DNA from: CAVVVS01 sp963751355
GTDB taxonomy: Bacteria > Bacteroidota > Ignavibacteria > Ignavibacteriales > Ignavibacteriaceae
Assembly (NCBI GenBank): GCA_963751355.1
Contig: CAVVVS010000132.1
Span: 1-56,817, forward strand
Direction of reading: 5' to 3'
Length of the DNA: 56,817 nucleotides
Shown here one piece after another: positions 27,646 through 38,115 of the stretch; within the stretch, counting starts at the first letter, position 1; every line of letters starts with the position of its first letter. A model generated the notes under the pieces. The model saw nothing but the letters and a program-made list of their open reading frames with translations, had not been told where the DNA came from and did no database searches. Both the position numbers and the translations under genes were made by a program.

Positions 27646-29139
27646 ATGGGAATTGTTGTTCGAAAGAGCGCTAAAAATTTAATTGTTACATATATTGGAT
27701 TATCTTTAGGTTACTTAAATACACTCATCTTATATCCGTATATATTAACCGAAACAGAAATAGGACTCATCCGATTATTAATTAGTGTCTCATTTTTATT
27801 TGCAACTTTTGCTTCATTAGGTTCTTTTAGCATGCCTGCCCGATTTTTTTTCTACTTCAAAGACGAAACAAAACAGCACAGCGGCTTCTTATTTTTTCTA
27901 ATTATCTGGAGCTTAATAGGATTTATTTTATTTACGATAGTTCTTTTATTGTTCCGAAATATTATTATACAAACTTATATTAAAACTTCACCTCTTTTAT
28001 TACGATACTTTTACTATTTCATCCCATTTGTTTTTATTGCTCTCTTTATAGGACTATTTCGTTCATATATTATCATTCAAAAAAAACCAATTGTACCAAT
28101 CTTTGTTAATGAAATATTCTTTCGAGTATTTATTATAATTGGACTACTTTTATTATACTTAAAATGGTTTAATCTTAATGCTCTGGTTACATTTATAATA
28201 TTTTCCTACGGATTAGGATTAGCAATTTTAATTTTCTATACCAAAACGATTAATAGTTTATTCCTTAAACCAAATTTATCAATTTTTAAAAGTAAATATT
28301 TTAAAGAGCTATTGGTTTTTGGCGGATTTATGCTGTTTGGGAGTGTTGGGTCATTAATGATTTCCAATATTGACGGTTTAATGTTAAGTGCTTATAAGGG
28401 ATTAGCCCAGACAGGGATTTATACGATTGCTTTCTTTATTGCAACTGTAATTGAAATTCCTAAAAGAGCACTTGTTCAGTCAGTGATTCCATTTGTGTCC
28501 GAAAGTAATAAGAACGGGGATTTGAAGCATTTGGAATTATTATACAAAAAGTCTTCTATAAATCAACTGATAATTGGTTCACTAATTTTTATAGGAATCT
28601 GGTCAAATATTGATAGTCTATTTAAATTAATACCTCATGGAAATATATATGCCGAAGGAAAGTGGGTTGTGTTTTTCATTGGTCTTTCAAAATTGTTCGA
28701 TTTAGCTACTGGAGTTAATGCTGAGATAATAGGAACATCGAAGTATTATAAATATAATTTAGCATTTATGATGGCTTTGGGAATCCTAGGGATTATTACT
28801 AATATATTTTTTATACCTCTATATGGCATGACCGGAGCGGCATTAGCTTCCGCTCTTTCATTATTTATCATTAATACAACTATGTTTTCTTTTCTTTTTC
28901 TGAAAATGAGAATACAACCTTTTACCGTTAACACTATAAAAGTAATTGCTATCGGAGGCTTTTCCCTAATTCTGAATTATTTTTTACCAAAACAGTCTAA
29001 TGTAATAATTGATATTTTAATTAGGAGTAGTATACTAACTCTGGTCTTTGCAGGGTTGACTATTCTGACAAAATCATCGGAAGATATAAACTCGGTAATA
29101 TTTAAGGTGTTTTCCATGATTAAAAATTATAAGAAGTGA
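27646..29139 (+). CDS. Polysaccharide flippase, Wzx-like
   Basis: 497 aa with about 12-14 membrane helices over its length. The N-terminal NLIVTYIGLSLGYLNTLILY, the MFGSVGSLMISNIDGLMLS segment and the YGMTGAALASALS motif fit the Wzx/MVF polysaccharide-exporter family. It is 36 nt after the Gmd gene and is very AT-rich, as Wzx genes often are. It probably flips lipid-linked repeat units of the surface glycan. Confidence 0.88.
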   Translation: MGIVVRKSAKNLIVTYIGLSLGYLNTLILYPYILTETEIGLIRLLISVSFLFATFASLGSFSMPARFFFYFKDETKQHSGFLFFLIIWSLIGFILFTIVLLLFRNIIIQTYIKTSPLLLRYFYYFIPFVFIALFIGLFRSYIIIQKKPIVPIFVNEIFFRVFIIIGLLLLYLKWFNLNALVTFIIFSYGLGLAILIFYTKTINSLFLKPNLSIFKSKYFKELLVFGGFMLFGSVGSLMISNIDGLMLSAYKGLAQTGIYTIAFFIATVIEIPKRALVQSVIPFVSESNKNGDLKHLELLYKKSSINQLIIGSLIFIGIWSNIDSLFKLIPHGNIYAEGKWVVFFIGLSKLFDLATGVNAEIIGTSKYYKYNLAFMMALGILGIITNIFFIPLYGMTGAALASALSLFIINTTMFSFLFLKMRIQPFTVNTIKVIAIGGFSLILNYFLPKQSNVIIDILIRSSILTLVFAGLTILTKSSEDINSVIFKVFSMIKNYKK

Positions 29140-29356
29140 TCATGATTACCGTATAATGATATAATGTTTAATTAATCTTCATGAAAAAATCCTTTCATAA
29201 TTAATATAATGTTCATTATCTAAAATTATTAAGATATATTAATAGTTTAATGTAAAAAAAATTAATCCCTTATTAAATTAGATATTATGTGAATTAACTC
29301 CTGACCTTAAAAAGTTAAGTTAAAACATAAAAATAGACCGGAAAAATAAGAATAAG

Positions 29357-30589
29357 ATGAACTATCGATTTGTAAAAATTACTACTTTTTATAGAAATTA
29401 TCTGAAGTATTATTATTCAAAGAATAAGGATATTACCGATAAGTCGTATGCAGAACAATATGATCACTTAATGCATGATTCATTTGGCTGGGCTGATTTT
29501 TATAAGAAGAATTTTAAAAAACTCGGAGTGGAAGCGCATGAAATAATCGGGAATGCTGAACATCTTCAAAATACCTGGGCAAAGGAACATAACATTAACA
29601 AAACAGGGCTGGATATAGTATTTGCTCAAATTCAAACGATAAAGCCTGATGTTGTATTTATTCAAGACCCGGTTTCATTTGACAGTTCTTGGGTTAAAAT
29701 GCTTAAGGAGAATATTCCCTCGATAAAAATTATAATCGGCTCTTTTTGCAGTCCCTTTAATGCAAGTCAATTAGAATTGTTTAAAAGTTTCGATTTTATG
29801 ATAACATGTGCGCGGTATTTTGTGGATTCATTCATGGCGGCAGGTATAAAGACTTATCACTTAAACCATGCCTTTGAGGAATCAATCCTTGAAAAAATCC
29901 CATCTGATAATTCCGGTTTCAATTCCGATTTGATTTTTATCGGTTCGTTAATTGCGAGTAATGACATGCATGATTTCCGCACATCGGTGATTGAAAAATT
30001 ACTGAATGCAGATATTAATTTCACTTTACATTCTAAATTAGATCATGATGCTCCATTAATGCTGCTTGCTAAGAAAATTGGATACATCAACACGAAAATG
30101 TTTCGAGTATTAGGTTTTAATAAATTTATAAATACAAACCCTTATCTGAAAAAATTTTCGCTATTAAATGAATTACCGCGCAATCCTAAATATTCAGATA
30201 AATTAATATCAAAAGCGCAAGAACCTTTATTCGGTATTGAGATGTATAAAGCGCTTTCAGAATCTAAGTGTACGCTAAACATTCATGGGGGAGTTGGAGA
30301 TGCAAAATTTGCCGCAAATATGAGATTATTTGAAGTAACAGGAGTAGGGTCATGTCTGGTAACCGATTGGAAAGAAAATCTGCACGAACTGTTTGTCCCT
30401 GATGAGGAAGTTGTTACATTTAAAACCGCTGATGAATGTATAGAAAAAGTCACATGGTTGGTCGATAATCCCGATGAAAGATTAAAGATTGCAAAAGCAG
30501 GGCAAAAGAAAACTTTAAAAGATCATACTTTTGAAATCCGGGTTAAGCATCTCGACGAAATTATAAGAAAAGAATTAGCTGATTTATGA
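29357..30589 (+). CDS. CgeB-like glycosyltransferase (Glyco_trans_1_2)
   Basis: 410 aa. The C-terminal half has LNIHGGVGDAKFAANMRLFEVTGVG as GVGDAKFAANMRLFEVTG and CLVTDWKENLHELF with VDNPDERLKIAKAGQKK, the pattern of the CgeB/Glyco_trans_1_2 group of GT-B enzymes. The N-terminal half (VFIQDPVSFDSSW, CARYFVDSF) is the acceptor domain. It is separated from the flippase by 217 nt of AT-rich spacer with nothing recognisable. Confidence 0.82.
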   Translation: MNYRFVKITTFYRNYLKYYYSKNKDITDKSYAEQYDHLMHDSFGWADFYKKNFKKLGVEAHEIIGNAEHLQNTWAKEHNINKTGLDIVFAQIQTIKPDVVFIQDPVSFDSSWVKMLKENIPSIKIIIGSFCSPFNASQLELFKSFDFMITCARYFVDSFMAAGIKTYHLNHAFEESILEKIPSDNSGFNSDLIFIGSLIASNDMHDFRTSVIEKLLNADINFTLHSKLDHDAPLMLLAKKIGYINTKMFRVLGFNKFINTNPYLKKFSLLNELPRNPKYSDKLISKAQEPLFGIEMYKALSESKCTLNIHGGVGDAKFAANMRLFEVTGVGSCLVTDWKENLHELFVPDEEVVTFKTADECIEKVTWLVDNPDERLKIAKAGQKKTLKDHTFEIRVKHLDEIIRKELADL

Positions 30590-30639
30590 GACTCATTAAC
30601 AAATCATATTGCCTGTAGGTAAGGAACCGGGTGAATTAG

Positions 30640-31881
30640 TTGAAAATTTTATTCATAAATAAATATGATATCAAGGGCGGAGCAGCAGTTGTTGCGTTCC
30701 GGCTTAGCAAAGCATTACACGAATATCATGATACTCAAAACCATTTCCTGACAGGAATTAAGCAAACAGATTATTCTTACATAATACCAACCAGGAAACA
30801 GGGATTCCAAAATAATTTTGAAAGAGGAGTAAATTTATTCTCTAATTTATTAGGATTGCAATATTTTTACTTCCCGATTTCAACGAAAACAATTCTAAGG
30901 GTACTGCATGAATTTAAGCCGGATATTGTTAGCCTGCATAATATTCACGGCGGTTATTTTAAAACTTCGCTGTTGTCTGAATTATCAAAAGTTGCTCCCA
31001 TTGTTTGGACGTTGCACGATATGTGGGCTTTTACAGCAAATTCAGCACATACTTTTGATGACGATTCCTGGAAAAATCTTAAATCCGGCAGAGGAGAAAG
31101 AAAACAATTCCCTCCGATCGGTATTAATACAGGAAAGTTTTTAATAAGGAGGAAAGCATCAATTTATTCAAAATCAAAACTGACTCTTGTAACACCGTCC
31201 CGTTGGCTGAATAACCTGGCGTCGCAAAGTCCTCTTTTTAAAGATAAGAAAATATACCATATACCAAATGGTGTAAACCTTAACACATTCTACCCGTTAG
31301 ATAAAATGAAAATAAGGAATGAGTTAAAGTTACCATTGGACAAGAAAATTCTACTTTTTTCCGCTGAAAAGGTTATGACAAGCAGCCACAAGGGCGGTAA
31401 GGATTTACTTAATATATTAGAAGAGTTGGATAAGAGACTTGATGAAAAGGTTGTACTGGTAATAATTGGAATTGTTGACCAAAAGATTTTCTCAAAATTT
31501 CAAAATTATATTGTTCATTGTACCGGTTATTTATTTGATGAAGAAAGTGTAGCAAAATATTTAGCATCGGCAGATCTGTTTATATATCCTACAAGAGCGG
31601 ATAATTTACCTAATACTCTAATTGAATCCGCTGCATGCGGTACACCTTCCATAACCTATGATATCGGCGGATGCAAAGAAATTATAAAAGACAATTTTAA
31701 CGGGTATGTAATACCGCCGTTTGATATCAGATTTTTTGTCGATAGGATAATTGAACTCTTATCCAATAAAAATAAGAGACTAAGTTTTATTAATAATGGT
31801 CTAAATTTAATGAAGGATGAATACTCAATTGAAAAATTTGCAGATAATTATTATAAATTATTCCAAAGTTTATTAAAATAA
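30640..31881 (+). CDS. Glycosyltransferase family 4
   Basis: 413 aa. It starts at TTG 30640, which gives the standard MKILFINKYDIKGGAAVVAF beginning. VWTLHDMWAFT, PSRWLNNLA, IPNGVNLNTFYP and PTRADNLPNTLIESAACGTP are typical of GT4 enzymes of the WcaC/cell-wall type. It is 50 nt after the preceding glycosyltransferase, same strand, so probably co-transcribed. Confidence 0.88.
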   Translation: MKILFINKYDIKGGAAVVAFRLSKALHEYHDTQNHFLTGIKQTDYSYIIPTRKQGFQNNFERGVNLFSNLLGLQYFYFPISTKTILRVLHEFKPDIVSLHNIHGGYFKTSLLSELSKVAPIVWTLHDMWAFTANSAHTFDDDSWKNLKSGRGERKQFPPIGINTGKFLIRRKASIYSKSKLTLVTPSRWLNNLASQSPLFKDKKIYHIPNGVNLNTFYPLDKMKIRNELKLPLDKKILLFSAEKVMTSSHKGGKDLLNILEELDKRLDEKVVLVIIGIVDQKIFSKFQNYIVHCTGYLFDEESVAKYLASADLFIYPTRADNLPNTLIESAACGTPSITYDIGGCKEIIKDNFNGYVIPPFDIRFFVDRIIELLSNKNKRLSFINNGLNLMKDEYSIEKFADNYYKLFQSLLK

Positions 31882-32015
31882 ATTTTATGAACTTACTTAA
31901 CTAATAAATCAGCCCTTTAATCCGAATTCGTCCGTCCAATATGTGATTGAACTATCTGTTCAATCTGCCTCAATTCATAATTAGTATTAATGCTGCCTGG
32001 TTTAAGTGTTAATCC

Positions 32016-32336
32016 ATGAAAATTTTTATTAAACAAAAAATTATTGCGAAAAAGACCGGGATAGAGGATATTAAAACAATATATGATAACGGTGAATTCA
32101 AAATGATATATGACAGTAAAAATCATAGCGGTTTTGGTTATGCAACATCAACCGACGGTATAAATTGGGTCAAAGATAATTCGAATCCGGTGTTTACAGC
32201 AAGAAATACTGCACATAATTGGGCAAATAAAGTAGCATATCCGTTTTTTAATAAATTCGGTAATATATATAGACTCTATTATACCGGTACTTTCAACAAT
32301 ACTGAGATAAAAATAGGTGCTGCATTTAAGTTATAA
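32016..32336 (+). pseudogene. C-terminal remnant of a GH43/GH32-like five-blade propeller protein
   Basis: 106 codons. FKMIYDSKNHSGFGYATSTD, GINWVKDNSNPVF and GNIYRLYYTGTFNNTEIKIG are two propeller blades as found in GH43/GH32/GH130-like proteins; the usual N-terminal blades and catalytic residues are absent. No continuing frame is seen upstream. It sits between oppositely oriented gene blocks, consistent with a fragment left by rearrangement. Confidence 0.55.
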
Positions 32337-32339
32337 AGC

Positions 32340-33605
32340 TCAAAGATTATTTAATATTCCGGATAATTCTTCGGCAATATTTTCTCTGTCATATTTTTTA
32401 ATCTTGGAAAGATCGGTACCGAAAGTGCCGGTCTTTTCAAAAAATTCGTGGGCATCTTCATCATAGCTGAAAATCATTCCAGCATTCGCTTCGGTAATGA
32501 TTTTTTTCACCTCGATATTATCATCTCCAAACGCAATTATCGGCTTTCCTGCTCTTAAATATTCAAATAATTTGCCGGGCACATGTCTTTTTTCATTTGC
32601 GCATACCAGCAAATATGTTGCCTTATTAAGTTCTTCAACCATTTTATCATATGGCAGAAATCCTAAATACTTTGTGAAGTTTTCCAATCCTGATTTTTTA
32701 ATCGCATTTTTTATACCTGGACTCACACTTCCGATGAAGTGTAATTTAATTTTTCTGCCGTTATCTATTTCTTTCTTTAATCTTTCCCAAAAATGCGGAA
32801 TATTCTGAAAATCAAAAATATTTCCTGCATGAACGAGTATTTCAGTATCGTCGTCAGAATGCACTTTCGGGGCGTTTTTAAATTCATCTTCGTTATAACC
32901 CCAATAAAGCGTATGAGATTTTCCGGAGAGGAAATCGTATTTTTTTTGATAATCAGTTTTTAACGTTTCGGTTATAAAAACAACTGCTTCAGCTTTTTTT
33001 AACACTTTTTTTTCAAGGTGATTATCAAAAGCTAAAGTAGGTTTACTTCGCTTAAATTCCTTGTAATAAGAGATATCAACCCATGGATCTATTAAAACGG
33101 GAATATGTTTAACATTAAAATGATTGCTGAGTTTCATTCCGATTAGATGAGCGGAATGGGGCGGACCAATTGAAATTACGGCTTCAAAGGTTTCCTTTTT
33201 AAGAAGTTTTTTCACTTCCCTTACTCCCGGGAAATACCATCCCACGCGGGCATCGGGTACAAACAAATTCATCCTGATCCAAATAGAAATTTTGTGGGCG
33301 AGACTTTTATTAGTTCTCGAAATCGTTTCGGAAGGAATCAACTTGCTCGTTTTTTCTTTACCGGTGAATTTTTTGTAGATATCAAACGGTTCATATGAAT
33401 TTGTTTTAAAAACCTTCAGATCTTTATCAATATCATTAAAAAGCGTTTCATCCGTTTTTGTAAATACATCTTCCGTTTTTACTGTTAATACCAATGGCTG
33501 CCAGCCAAATTTCGGCAGGAACTTTATCATTTTTAACGGCCAATGAATTGAAGCCTTTCCGGAGGGCGGCCAATAGTAAGTAATAAATAAAACTTTCTTC
33601 ATCAA
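32340..33605 (-). CDS. Glycosyltransferase family 4
   Basis: 421 aa. The N-terminus (KKVLFITYYWPPSGKASIHW) is that of a common GT4 subgroup. SIGPPHSAHLIGMKL, HAGNIFDFQNIPHFWE and the PGKLFEYLRAGKPIIAFGDD donor-site segment complete a GT-B fold. It ends 3 nt from the stop of the convergent remnant and begins 20 nt after the next gene on the minus strand, with which it probably forms an operon. Confidence 0.88.
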   Translation of the reverse strand: MMKKVLFITYYWPPSGKASIHWPLKMIKFLPKFGWQPLVLTVKTEDVFTKTDETLFNDIDKDLKVFKTNSYEPFDIYKKFTGKEKTSKLIPSETISRTNKSLAHKISIWIRMNLFVPDARVGWYFPGVREVKKLLKKETFEAVISIGPPHSAHLIGMKLSNHFNVKHIPVLIDPWVDISYYKEFKRSKPTLAFDNHLEKKVLKKAEAVVFITETLKTDYQKKYDFLSGKSHTLYWGYNEDEFKNAPKVHSDDDTEILVHAGNIFDFQNIPHFWERLKKEIDNGRKIKLHFIGSVSPGIKNAIKKSGLENFTKYLGFLPYDKMVEELNKATYLLVCANEKRHVPGKLFEYLRAGKPIIAFGDDNIEVKKIITEANAGMIFSYDEDAHEFFEKTGTFGTDLSKIKKYDRENIAEELSGILNNL

Positions 33606-33625
33606 ACTTCGGTATCTATTTAAGA

Positions 33626-34891
33626 TTAATAGTTCAAAATGGTTTTAGCATAATTACTCCAGCTCATCGTCTTTGCCTGTTCTTCTACTCTTTCGGGGGG
33701 AATAGGATTTTGCATAAAATCCTTCATAACATGGTACATCGAATCTATATTTTCGGGCTCTGCTAAATAACCGTTATATCCGTGCTTAATAGTTTCGGGG
33801 AAATGCCCGACTTTTGTAGCAATAGACGGCAGCTTGAAATTGTAAGCCACAGATTCAACCCCGGACGGTGTCGCAACAAGATAAAACAATACATTGCAGT
33901 CTGCAACCTGGAAGTATTTATGTACTTCTTCATTGGCAACAAATCGATTTACAACAGATACCTTGTCCCGGATGCCGAGTTCATCAATCATATTAAGCGG
34001 GCGGTAGTTGCTTTCATCATCACTTTTGCGGACTAAAATTTTCTTTACAAATCCGAAAACATTTTTTTTAATCTTTGTTGAAAGTTTGTTTGTATCAAGA
34101 GTATTCCAGAATGATTCTCCCACGATGAGAAGTGAAACATCGTCCCTTTCTTTAGCAAGTTTGGTGAATGACGCTATTACATTGTGAAGACCTTTATATT
34201 TTCGAATGAATCCGAAAAATAGAAAAACATATTTGTTCAGTCCTAATTCCTTTTTAACCGTTTCTTTGTTAAAGTTTGGATCCGGTTTGAACATATCGTA
34301 CACGGGGTGATAAAGTTTAATGACTGTTATCGAATCATCGGGAGCAGCGGTACCGTCGTAGCTTAATGCATAATTCCTGTCGGGGAACAACTTTTTCAAT
34401 TCCTTAAAAGTTTTAAGTGAATGGACAATGAATGCATGAGGTTTGGAAAGTGCATAACGAAGCATTGCTTTGTCTATTGTACTGCCTTCTTTTTGTGAAA
34501 CTACGTGAAGATCAAAAATTATTTTGCAATTTGATAATTTTCGCAACTTTTTAGTAATATATCCCATAGGCAATCCTTGAATAGCAATTGCCCACTGAAA
34601 TACAACGATGTCGGGATTAATCAATTTAATTTCATCGACTGTTTTTCTCCAGGAAAAAGGATTGTTGTAATTTGTAATATACCGGAGATTAATTTTTGTA
34701 CCTTCAAGCAGGTTATCTTTACTCGAGCGATCGATAAAATCCCGGGGAATTATTGAGGGATATTGATGTGTCCACGAAATAATATAAACCTCGGCGCCGA
34801 GCTTATCAAGCGCCTTTGCCAGTGAAGTGGTGTAATTAGATATCCCGCCTTTAAATTGCGGACCCGGTCCGAATATAGCAACTCTTTTCAT
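33626..34891 (-). CDS. Glycosyltransferase family 4
   Basis: 421 aa. VAIFGPGPQFKGGISNYTTS, a GT-B linker, FLFFGFIRKYKGLHNVI and VATPSGVESVAYNFKLPSIA identify a GT4 enzyme. An insertion of about 30 residues with a KKNVFGFVKKILVRK amphipathic stretch follows the second beta-strand. It lies between another GT4 gene and the SDR gene with short gaps (20 and 35 nt), so the three form a minus-strand unit. Confidence 0.87.
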   Translation of the reverse strand: MKRVAIFGPGPQFKGGISNYTTSLAKALDKLGAEVYIISWTHQYPSIIPRDFIDRSSKDNLLEGTKINLRYITNYNNPFSWRKTVDEIKLINPDIVVFQWAIAIQGLPMGYITKKLRKLSNCKIIFDLHVVSQKEGSTIDKAMLRYALSKPHAFIVHSLKTFKELKKLFPDRNYALSYDGTAAPDDSITVIKLYHPVYDMFKPDPNFNKETVKKELGLNKYVFLFFGFIRKYKGLHNVIASFTKLAKERDDVSLLIVGESFWNTLDTNKLSTKIKKNVFGFVKKILVRKSDDESNYRPLNMIDELGIRDKVSVVNRFVANEEVHKYFQVADCNVLFYLVATPSGVESVAYNFKLPSIATKVGHFPETIKHGYNGYLAEPENIDSMYHVMKDFMQNPIPPERVEEQAKTMSWSNYAKTILNY

Positions 34892-34926
34892 TTTCGAATT
34901 AAAGATTAGGATTTATGAATTGAAAA

Positions 34927-35991
34927 TCACCCAACTTTGGTATTATCTTTCACATTTTCCAATGCAACATCATACACTCTTCGCATTCCTTCTTCCAAAG
35001 AAATCCTTGGCTCCCAGCCTAGTCTCTCCTTTACAAAGCTCATGTCGCAATAACGTGAATGCACACCCATGGGTTTATCAATTAAGGGCTTAATTGTTGG
35101 ATTATATCCCGCGAAGCTGCTAAATATTTTTATTAGGTCGAGAAATGATGTTAATTTTCCCGAACCAATATTTATGGCTGTTCCATCATGAATTTTATCC
35201 ATGGCAAGAAACATACAATCCATAACATCGTCGATGTGAACAAAATCTCTTCCTTGCTGACCTGTACCCCAAACTTCAAACGGGTTCTCTTTTTTTGCTG
35301 CCCGCGCGGCTATCGCCGGAACGGGATACGATAAATCCTGGTCTTCTCCGTAACCTGAAAACGGACGTATACAAACAATTGAAATTCCATAATTACGGGC
35401 AGCTATCTTTGCTAAAAATTCTCCTGTCATTTTAGTCCAGCCGTAAGTTAAATCGGGCATACCCAATACATCACTGTCAATATTAATATCGCTCTCTTTG
35501 AGTGCCACGGCGTTTTCTACAGTTTGCATATGTATCGGGTAGGCTGCGGATGAACTTGGGTACATTACCCGTTCTGGTTTTGCTTTTGCAATCCAATTGA
35601 AGAATTCTGCATCAATTGAAAGATCGAGTGCAACTGCCATCGGGTCACCTTCAATTTTTGCCCTGCCTCCAACGATAGCTGCAAAATGAAACGCATCTCC
35701 GATTCTTTCCGATTTTAATCCATATTCATTTTCAAGCCAATTTGGATTTTCTAATAATTTGTTAAGAAATATCCTAAAATCGGTTTTCCAAAATAAAAGC
35801 CGCTCGTCTTTTCCAAAAATTTCAATATCCTTATATTTTTTTGCTACCGGATCTTTCAGCCACAATGATGGATGAATTCCGACCGACAGGTCATCTACCA
35901 TAATAACGTAATCATTCGTCCGCTTCAGGAGCTGTTTAACTGTGTTTCTTCCGACAAAACCGCATGCGCCGGATACAAGATGATACTTCAT
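34927..35991 (-). CDS. NAD-dependent epimerase/dehydratase (extended SDR)
   Basis: 354 aa. The cofactor motif GACGFVGRNT is at the N-terminus and the catalytic residues are in YPSSSAAYP and YGWTKMTGE (YxxxK). RPFSGYGEDQDLSYPVPAIA and GTGQQGRDFVHIDDVM match UDP-glucose 4-epimerase-like or nucleotide-sugar epimerases. The exact substrate is unclear. It is the first gene of the three-gene minus-strand unit. Confidence 0.88.
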   Translation of the reverse strand: MKYHLVSGACGFVGRNTVKQLLKRTNDYVIMVDDLSVGIHPSLWLKDPVAKKYKDIEIFGKDERLLFWKTDFRIFLNKLLENPNWLENEYGLKSERIGDAFHFAAIVGGRAKIEGDPMAVALDLSIDAEFFNWIAKAKPERVMYPSSSAAYPIHMQTVENAVALKESDINIDSDVLGMPDLTYGWTKMTGEFLAKIAARNYGISIVCIRPFSGYGEDQDLSYPVPAIAARAAKKENPFEVWGTGQQGRDFVHIDDVMDCMFLAMDKIHDGTAINIGSGKLTSFLDLIKIFSSFAGYNPTIKPLIDKPMGVHSRYCDMSFVKERLGWEPRISLEEGMRRVYDVALENVKDNTKVG

Positions 35992-36255
35992 AAAAAGTCC
36001 TTAATTTTGACCGAAAGATAGGTATTTATACCGAAATATAAAAACCGCAAGCCATGTAACAAATTGAATATATGCGGGTTAATCTATATTAAAATATGGT
36101 TTCGGCTTTATAATGAAATTACTTGAAATAAAATATTTTTTTTACTTTTAATCAATCCGAAATAGACTTTAACCACTGAGAAAATTATTTAAGAATGCTC
36201 TTGTACCGATAAAAATATTTTCTTTTCCTGAAATGCCTAGACGGTTAATTTCAAT

Positions 36256-36849
36256 TTATTTTGTGGCTATAAACTTAATTATGCTTGCTTCGCCAAAGTG
36301 ATAATCACCTTCACTCAGATTTTCGTTTTCTTCTTCAAGCATGATAATCTTAGTTTCCTCGAAATCATTTTTAAGCTCATCCGGGGAATAAAGTTGCTGA
36401 ATATTTTGCGGACCGCCGGATTTTTTACCCAATTGATCTTTTGAAAATGCCTCAATTATAATTTTTCCACCAGGCTTTAATGATTTTATTACTTTTTGGT
36501 GGACTTTCTTACGAAGTTCCGGCGCCAAATGTAGAAATATTAAACCTATAGTATCATAATATTCGGCAGCCGGGATATAATCGGATAAATTATTGACAAA
36601 ATAATTTATCTTTGCAGAATGCTGGGCGGCTAATTTCTCTGCCTTCAATTTCGCCTGAAAACTAAAATCCACTGCGTCAACTATCCAGCCTTTCTTTGCC
36701 GCATAAACAGCGTTTCGACCTTCTCCCTCACCGAGCAAAAGCAATTTTCCTGCATTCATTTTATCAATTTCGCCTTTAAAAAATATGTTCGGTTTAATAC
36801 CGTAAATGTATTCGTCCGATGAATATCGTTGATCCCAAAAATTATTCAT
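36256..36849 (-). CDS. SAM-dependent methyltransferase, TehB-like
   Basis: 197 aa. NNFWDQRYSSDEYIYGIKPN is the characteristic start, followed by LLLLGEGEGRNAVYAAKKG (motif I), VDAVDFS and SLKPGGKIIIEAF. This small family includes TehB-type thiol/tellurite methyltransferases; the substrate is unknown. It is divergent from the polyketide synthase operon, with 171 nt between. Confidence 0.82.
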   Translation of the reverse strand: MNNFWDQRYSSDEYIYGIKPNIFFKGEIDKMNAGKLLLLGEGEGRNAVYAAKKGWIVDAVDFSFQAKLKAEKLAAQHSAKINYFVNNLSDYIPAAEYYDTIGLIFLHLAPELRKKVHQKVIKSLKPGGKIIIEAFSKDQLGKKSGGPQNIQQLYSPDELKNDFEETKIIMLEEENENLSEGDYHFGEASIIKFIATK

Positions 36850-37020
36850 ATGATTATTTCCCTGTTATACTTCAAATAACTTTGTTACATTTATTTATAT
36901 TATTAAAACAAGTCGCAATTTACTAATCAGTACTCTGGTAAAATGATTAAAACGCCTGAAAGAAATATCCGCAATAAATTGATTAATGAACTAAACAAAT
37001 ATATAAATTGAAAGGATTCA

Positions 37021-38115
37021 ATGCTGATAGATATAACAACCTCATCTCCGCCTTATCAAGTAAATCAGAAAAAAGCCGCAGAAGAATTAAAAAAAAGGAT
37101 GGCAGTAACCCCGTCGGTTGCAAGAATGATTGATATGGTGGGAACATATTCAGGAATTGATACCCGGTTTACCGTTATTCCGGATGCAGATGAAAATGCC
37201 AATTCAAAATTTTATTCTGAAAATGGGAGATATATTAAACCTGGAACTTCCGCAAGAATGATCGAATATGAAAAATGGTCGAAAGAGCTTGGTAAGAATG
37301 CAGTAAAACTTTTATTAGAAAAAAATAATATTGAACCTTCTTCCATTGAAAAATTAATTACAATTTCATGCACGGGATTTTTTGCCCCGGGTTTAGATTA
37401 TTTTTTGATAAATGAATTCAATCTATCTCCGGCTATTAAGAGGATTAATATCGGCTTTATGGGATGCGCTGCTTCCCTAATCGGATTTAATTCGGTTCAT
37501 GAAACATTAACTTCAAATAAGGAGACTACTTCAAATACACTATTGGTTTCGGTTGAGCTTTGCAGCCTGCATCTTCAGACAGAGCCTTCTAAAGATAATA
37601 TACTTGCAAATATGATATTTGCCGACGGTTGTTCGGCAGCATTGTTTTCTAATTCATCCAACTTGAAAAAAAATAATAGCTTAAAAATAGCATCAACTTA
37701 TTCCGTTCTATTCGAAAACTCTGAACGATTCATGGGCTGGAACGTCGGGAATTTCGGTTTCGAAATGGTTCTTTCGGCAGATCTGCCGAAGATTATTTCT
37801 AAAACCGCTGCTCCCGCATTAAAAAATTATTTGGCTCAAAATAATTTAACCGTTAATAAGATTAAATATTGGGCAATTCACCCCGGGGGCAAGGCAATAT
37901 TGGATGCATGTCAAAACGGATTAGAACTTTCAGATGAACAAATGCTGCCATCGAGAAATATTTTAAAAAATTATGGTAACATGTCTTCGGCATCGATATT
38001 GTTTGTGCTTAAAGAAATATTGGAAACAAAGCAATTAAAACCGGACGATTATTGTTGTGCCGTTGCATTTGGACCCGGTTTAACAATGGAAGCTGTTGTT
38101 TTGAGAGTAGCTTGA
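37021..38115 (+). CDS. Type III polyketide synthase
   Basis: 364 aa, chalcone-synthase superfamily. The catalytic triad is visible: C149 (RINIGFMGCAASLIGF), H287 (WAIHPGGKAIL) and N320 (NYGNMSSASILF); the C-terminal GFGPG-type loop reads AFGPGLTMEAV. A good ribosome site (GAAAGGA) precedes the ATG. These enzymes extend an acyl-CoA or acyl-ACP starter with malonyl-CoA to form resorcinols or pyrones. The next gene starts inside its stop codon, so it is translationally coupled to a methyltransferase and then a flavoprotein. Confidence 0.93.
   Translation: MLIDITTSSPPYQVNQKKAAEELKKRMAVTPSVARMIDMVGTYSGIDTRFTVIPDADENANSKFYSENGRYIKPGTSARMIEYEKWSKELGKNAVKLLLEKNNIEPSSIEKLITISCTGFFAPGLDYFLINEFNLSPAIKRINIGFMGCAASLIGFNSVHETLTSNKETTSNTLLVSVELCSLHLQTEPSKDNILANMIFADGCSAALFSNSSNLKKNNSLKIASTYSVLFENSERFMGWNVGNFGFEMVLSADLPKIISKTAAPALKNYLAQNNLTVNKIKYWAIHPGGKAILDACQNGLELSDEQMLPSRNILKNYGNMSSASILFVLKEILETKQLKPDDYCCAVAFGPGLTMEAVVLRVA

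Noticed and set aside
38052..38114. Upstream start for the PKS-linked methyltransferase
   Set aside because: The extension is a frame-shadow of the PKS C-terminus; the TGATG overlap at 38115 is the natural start.
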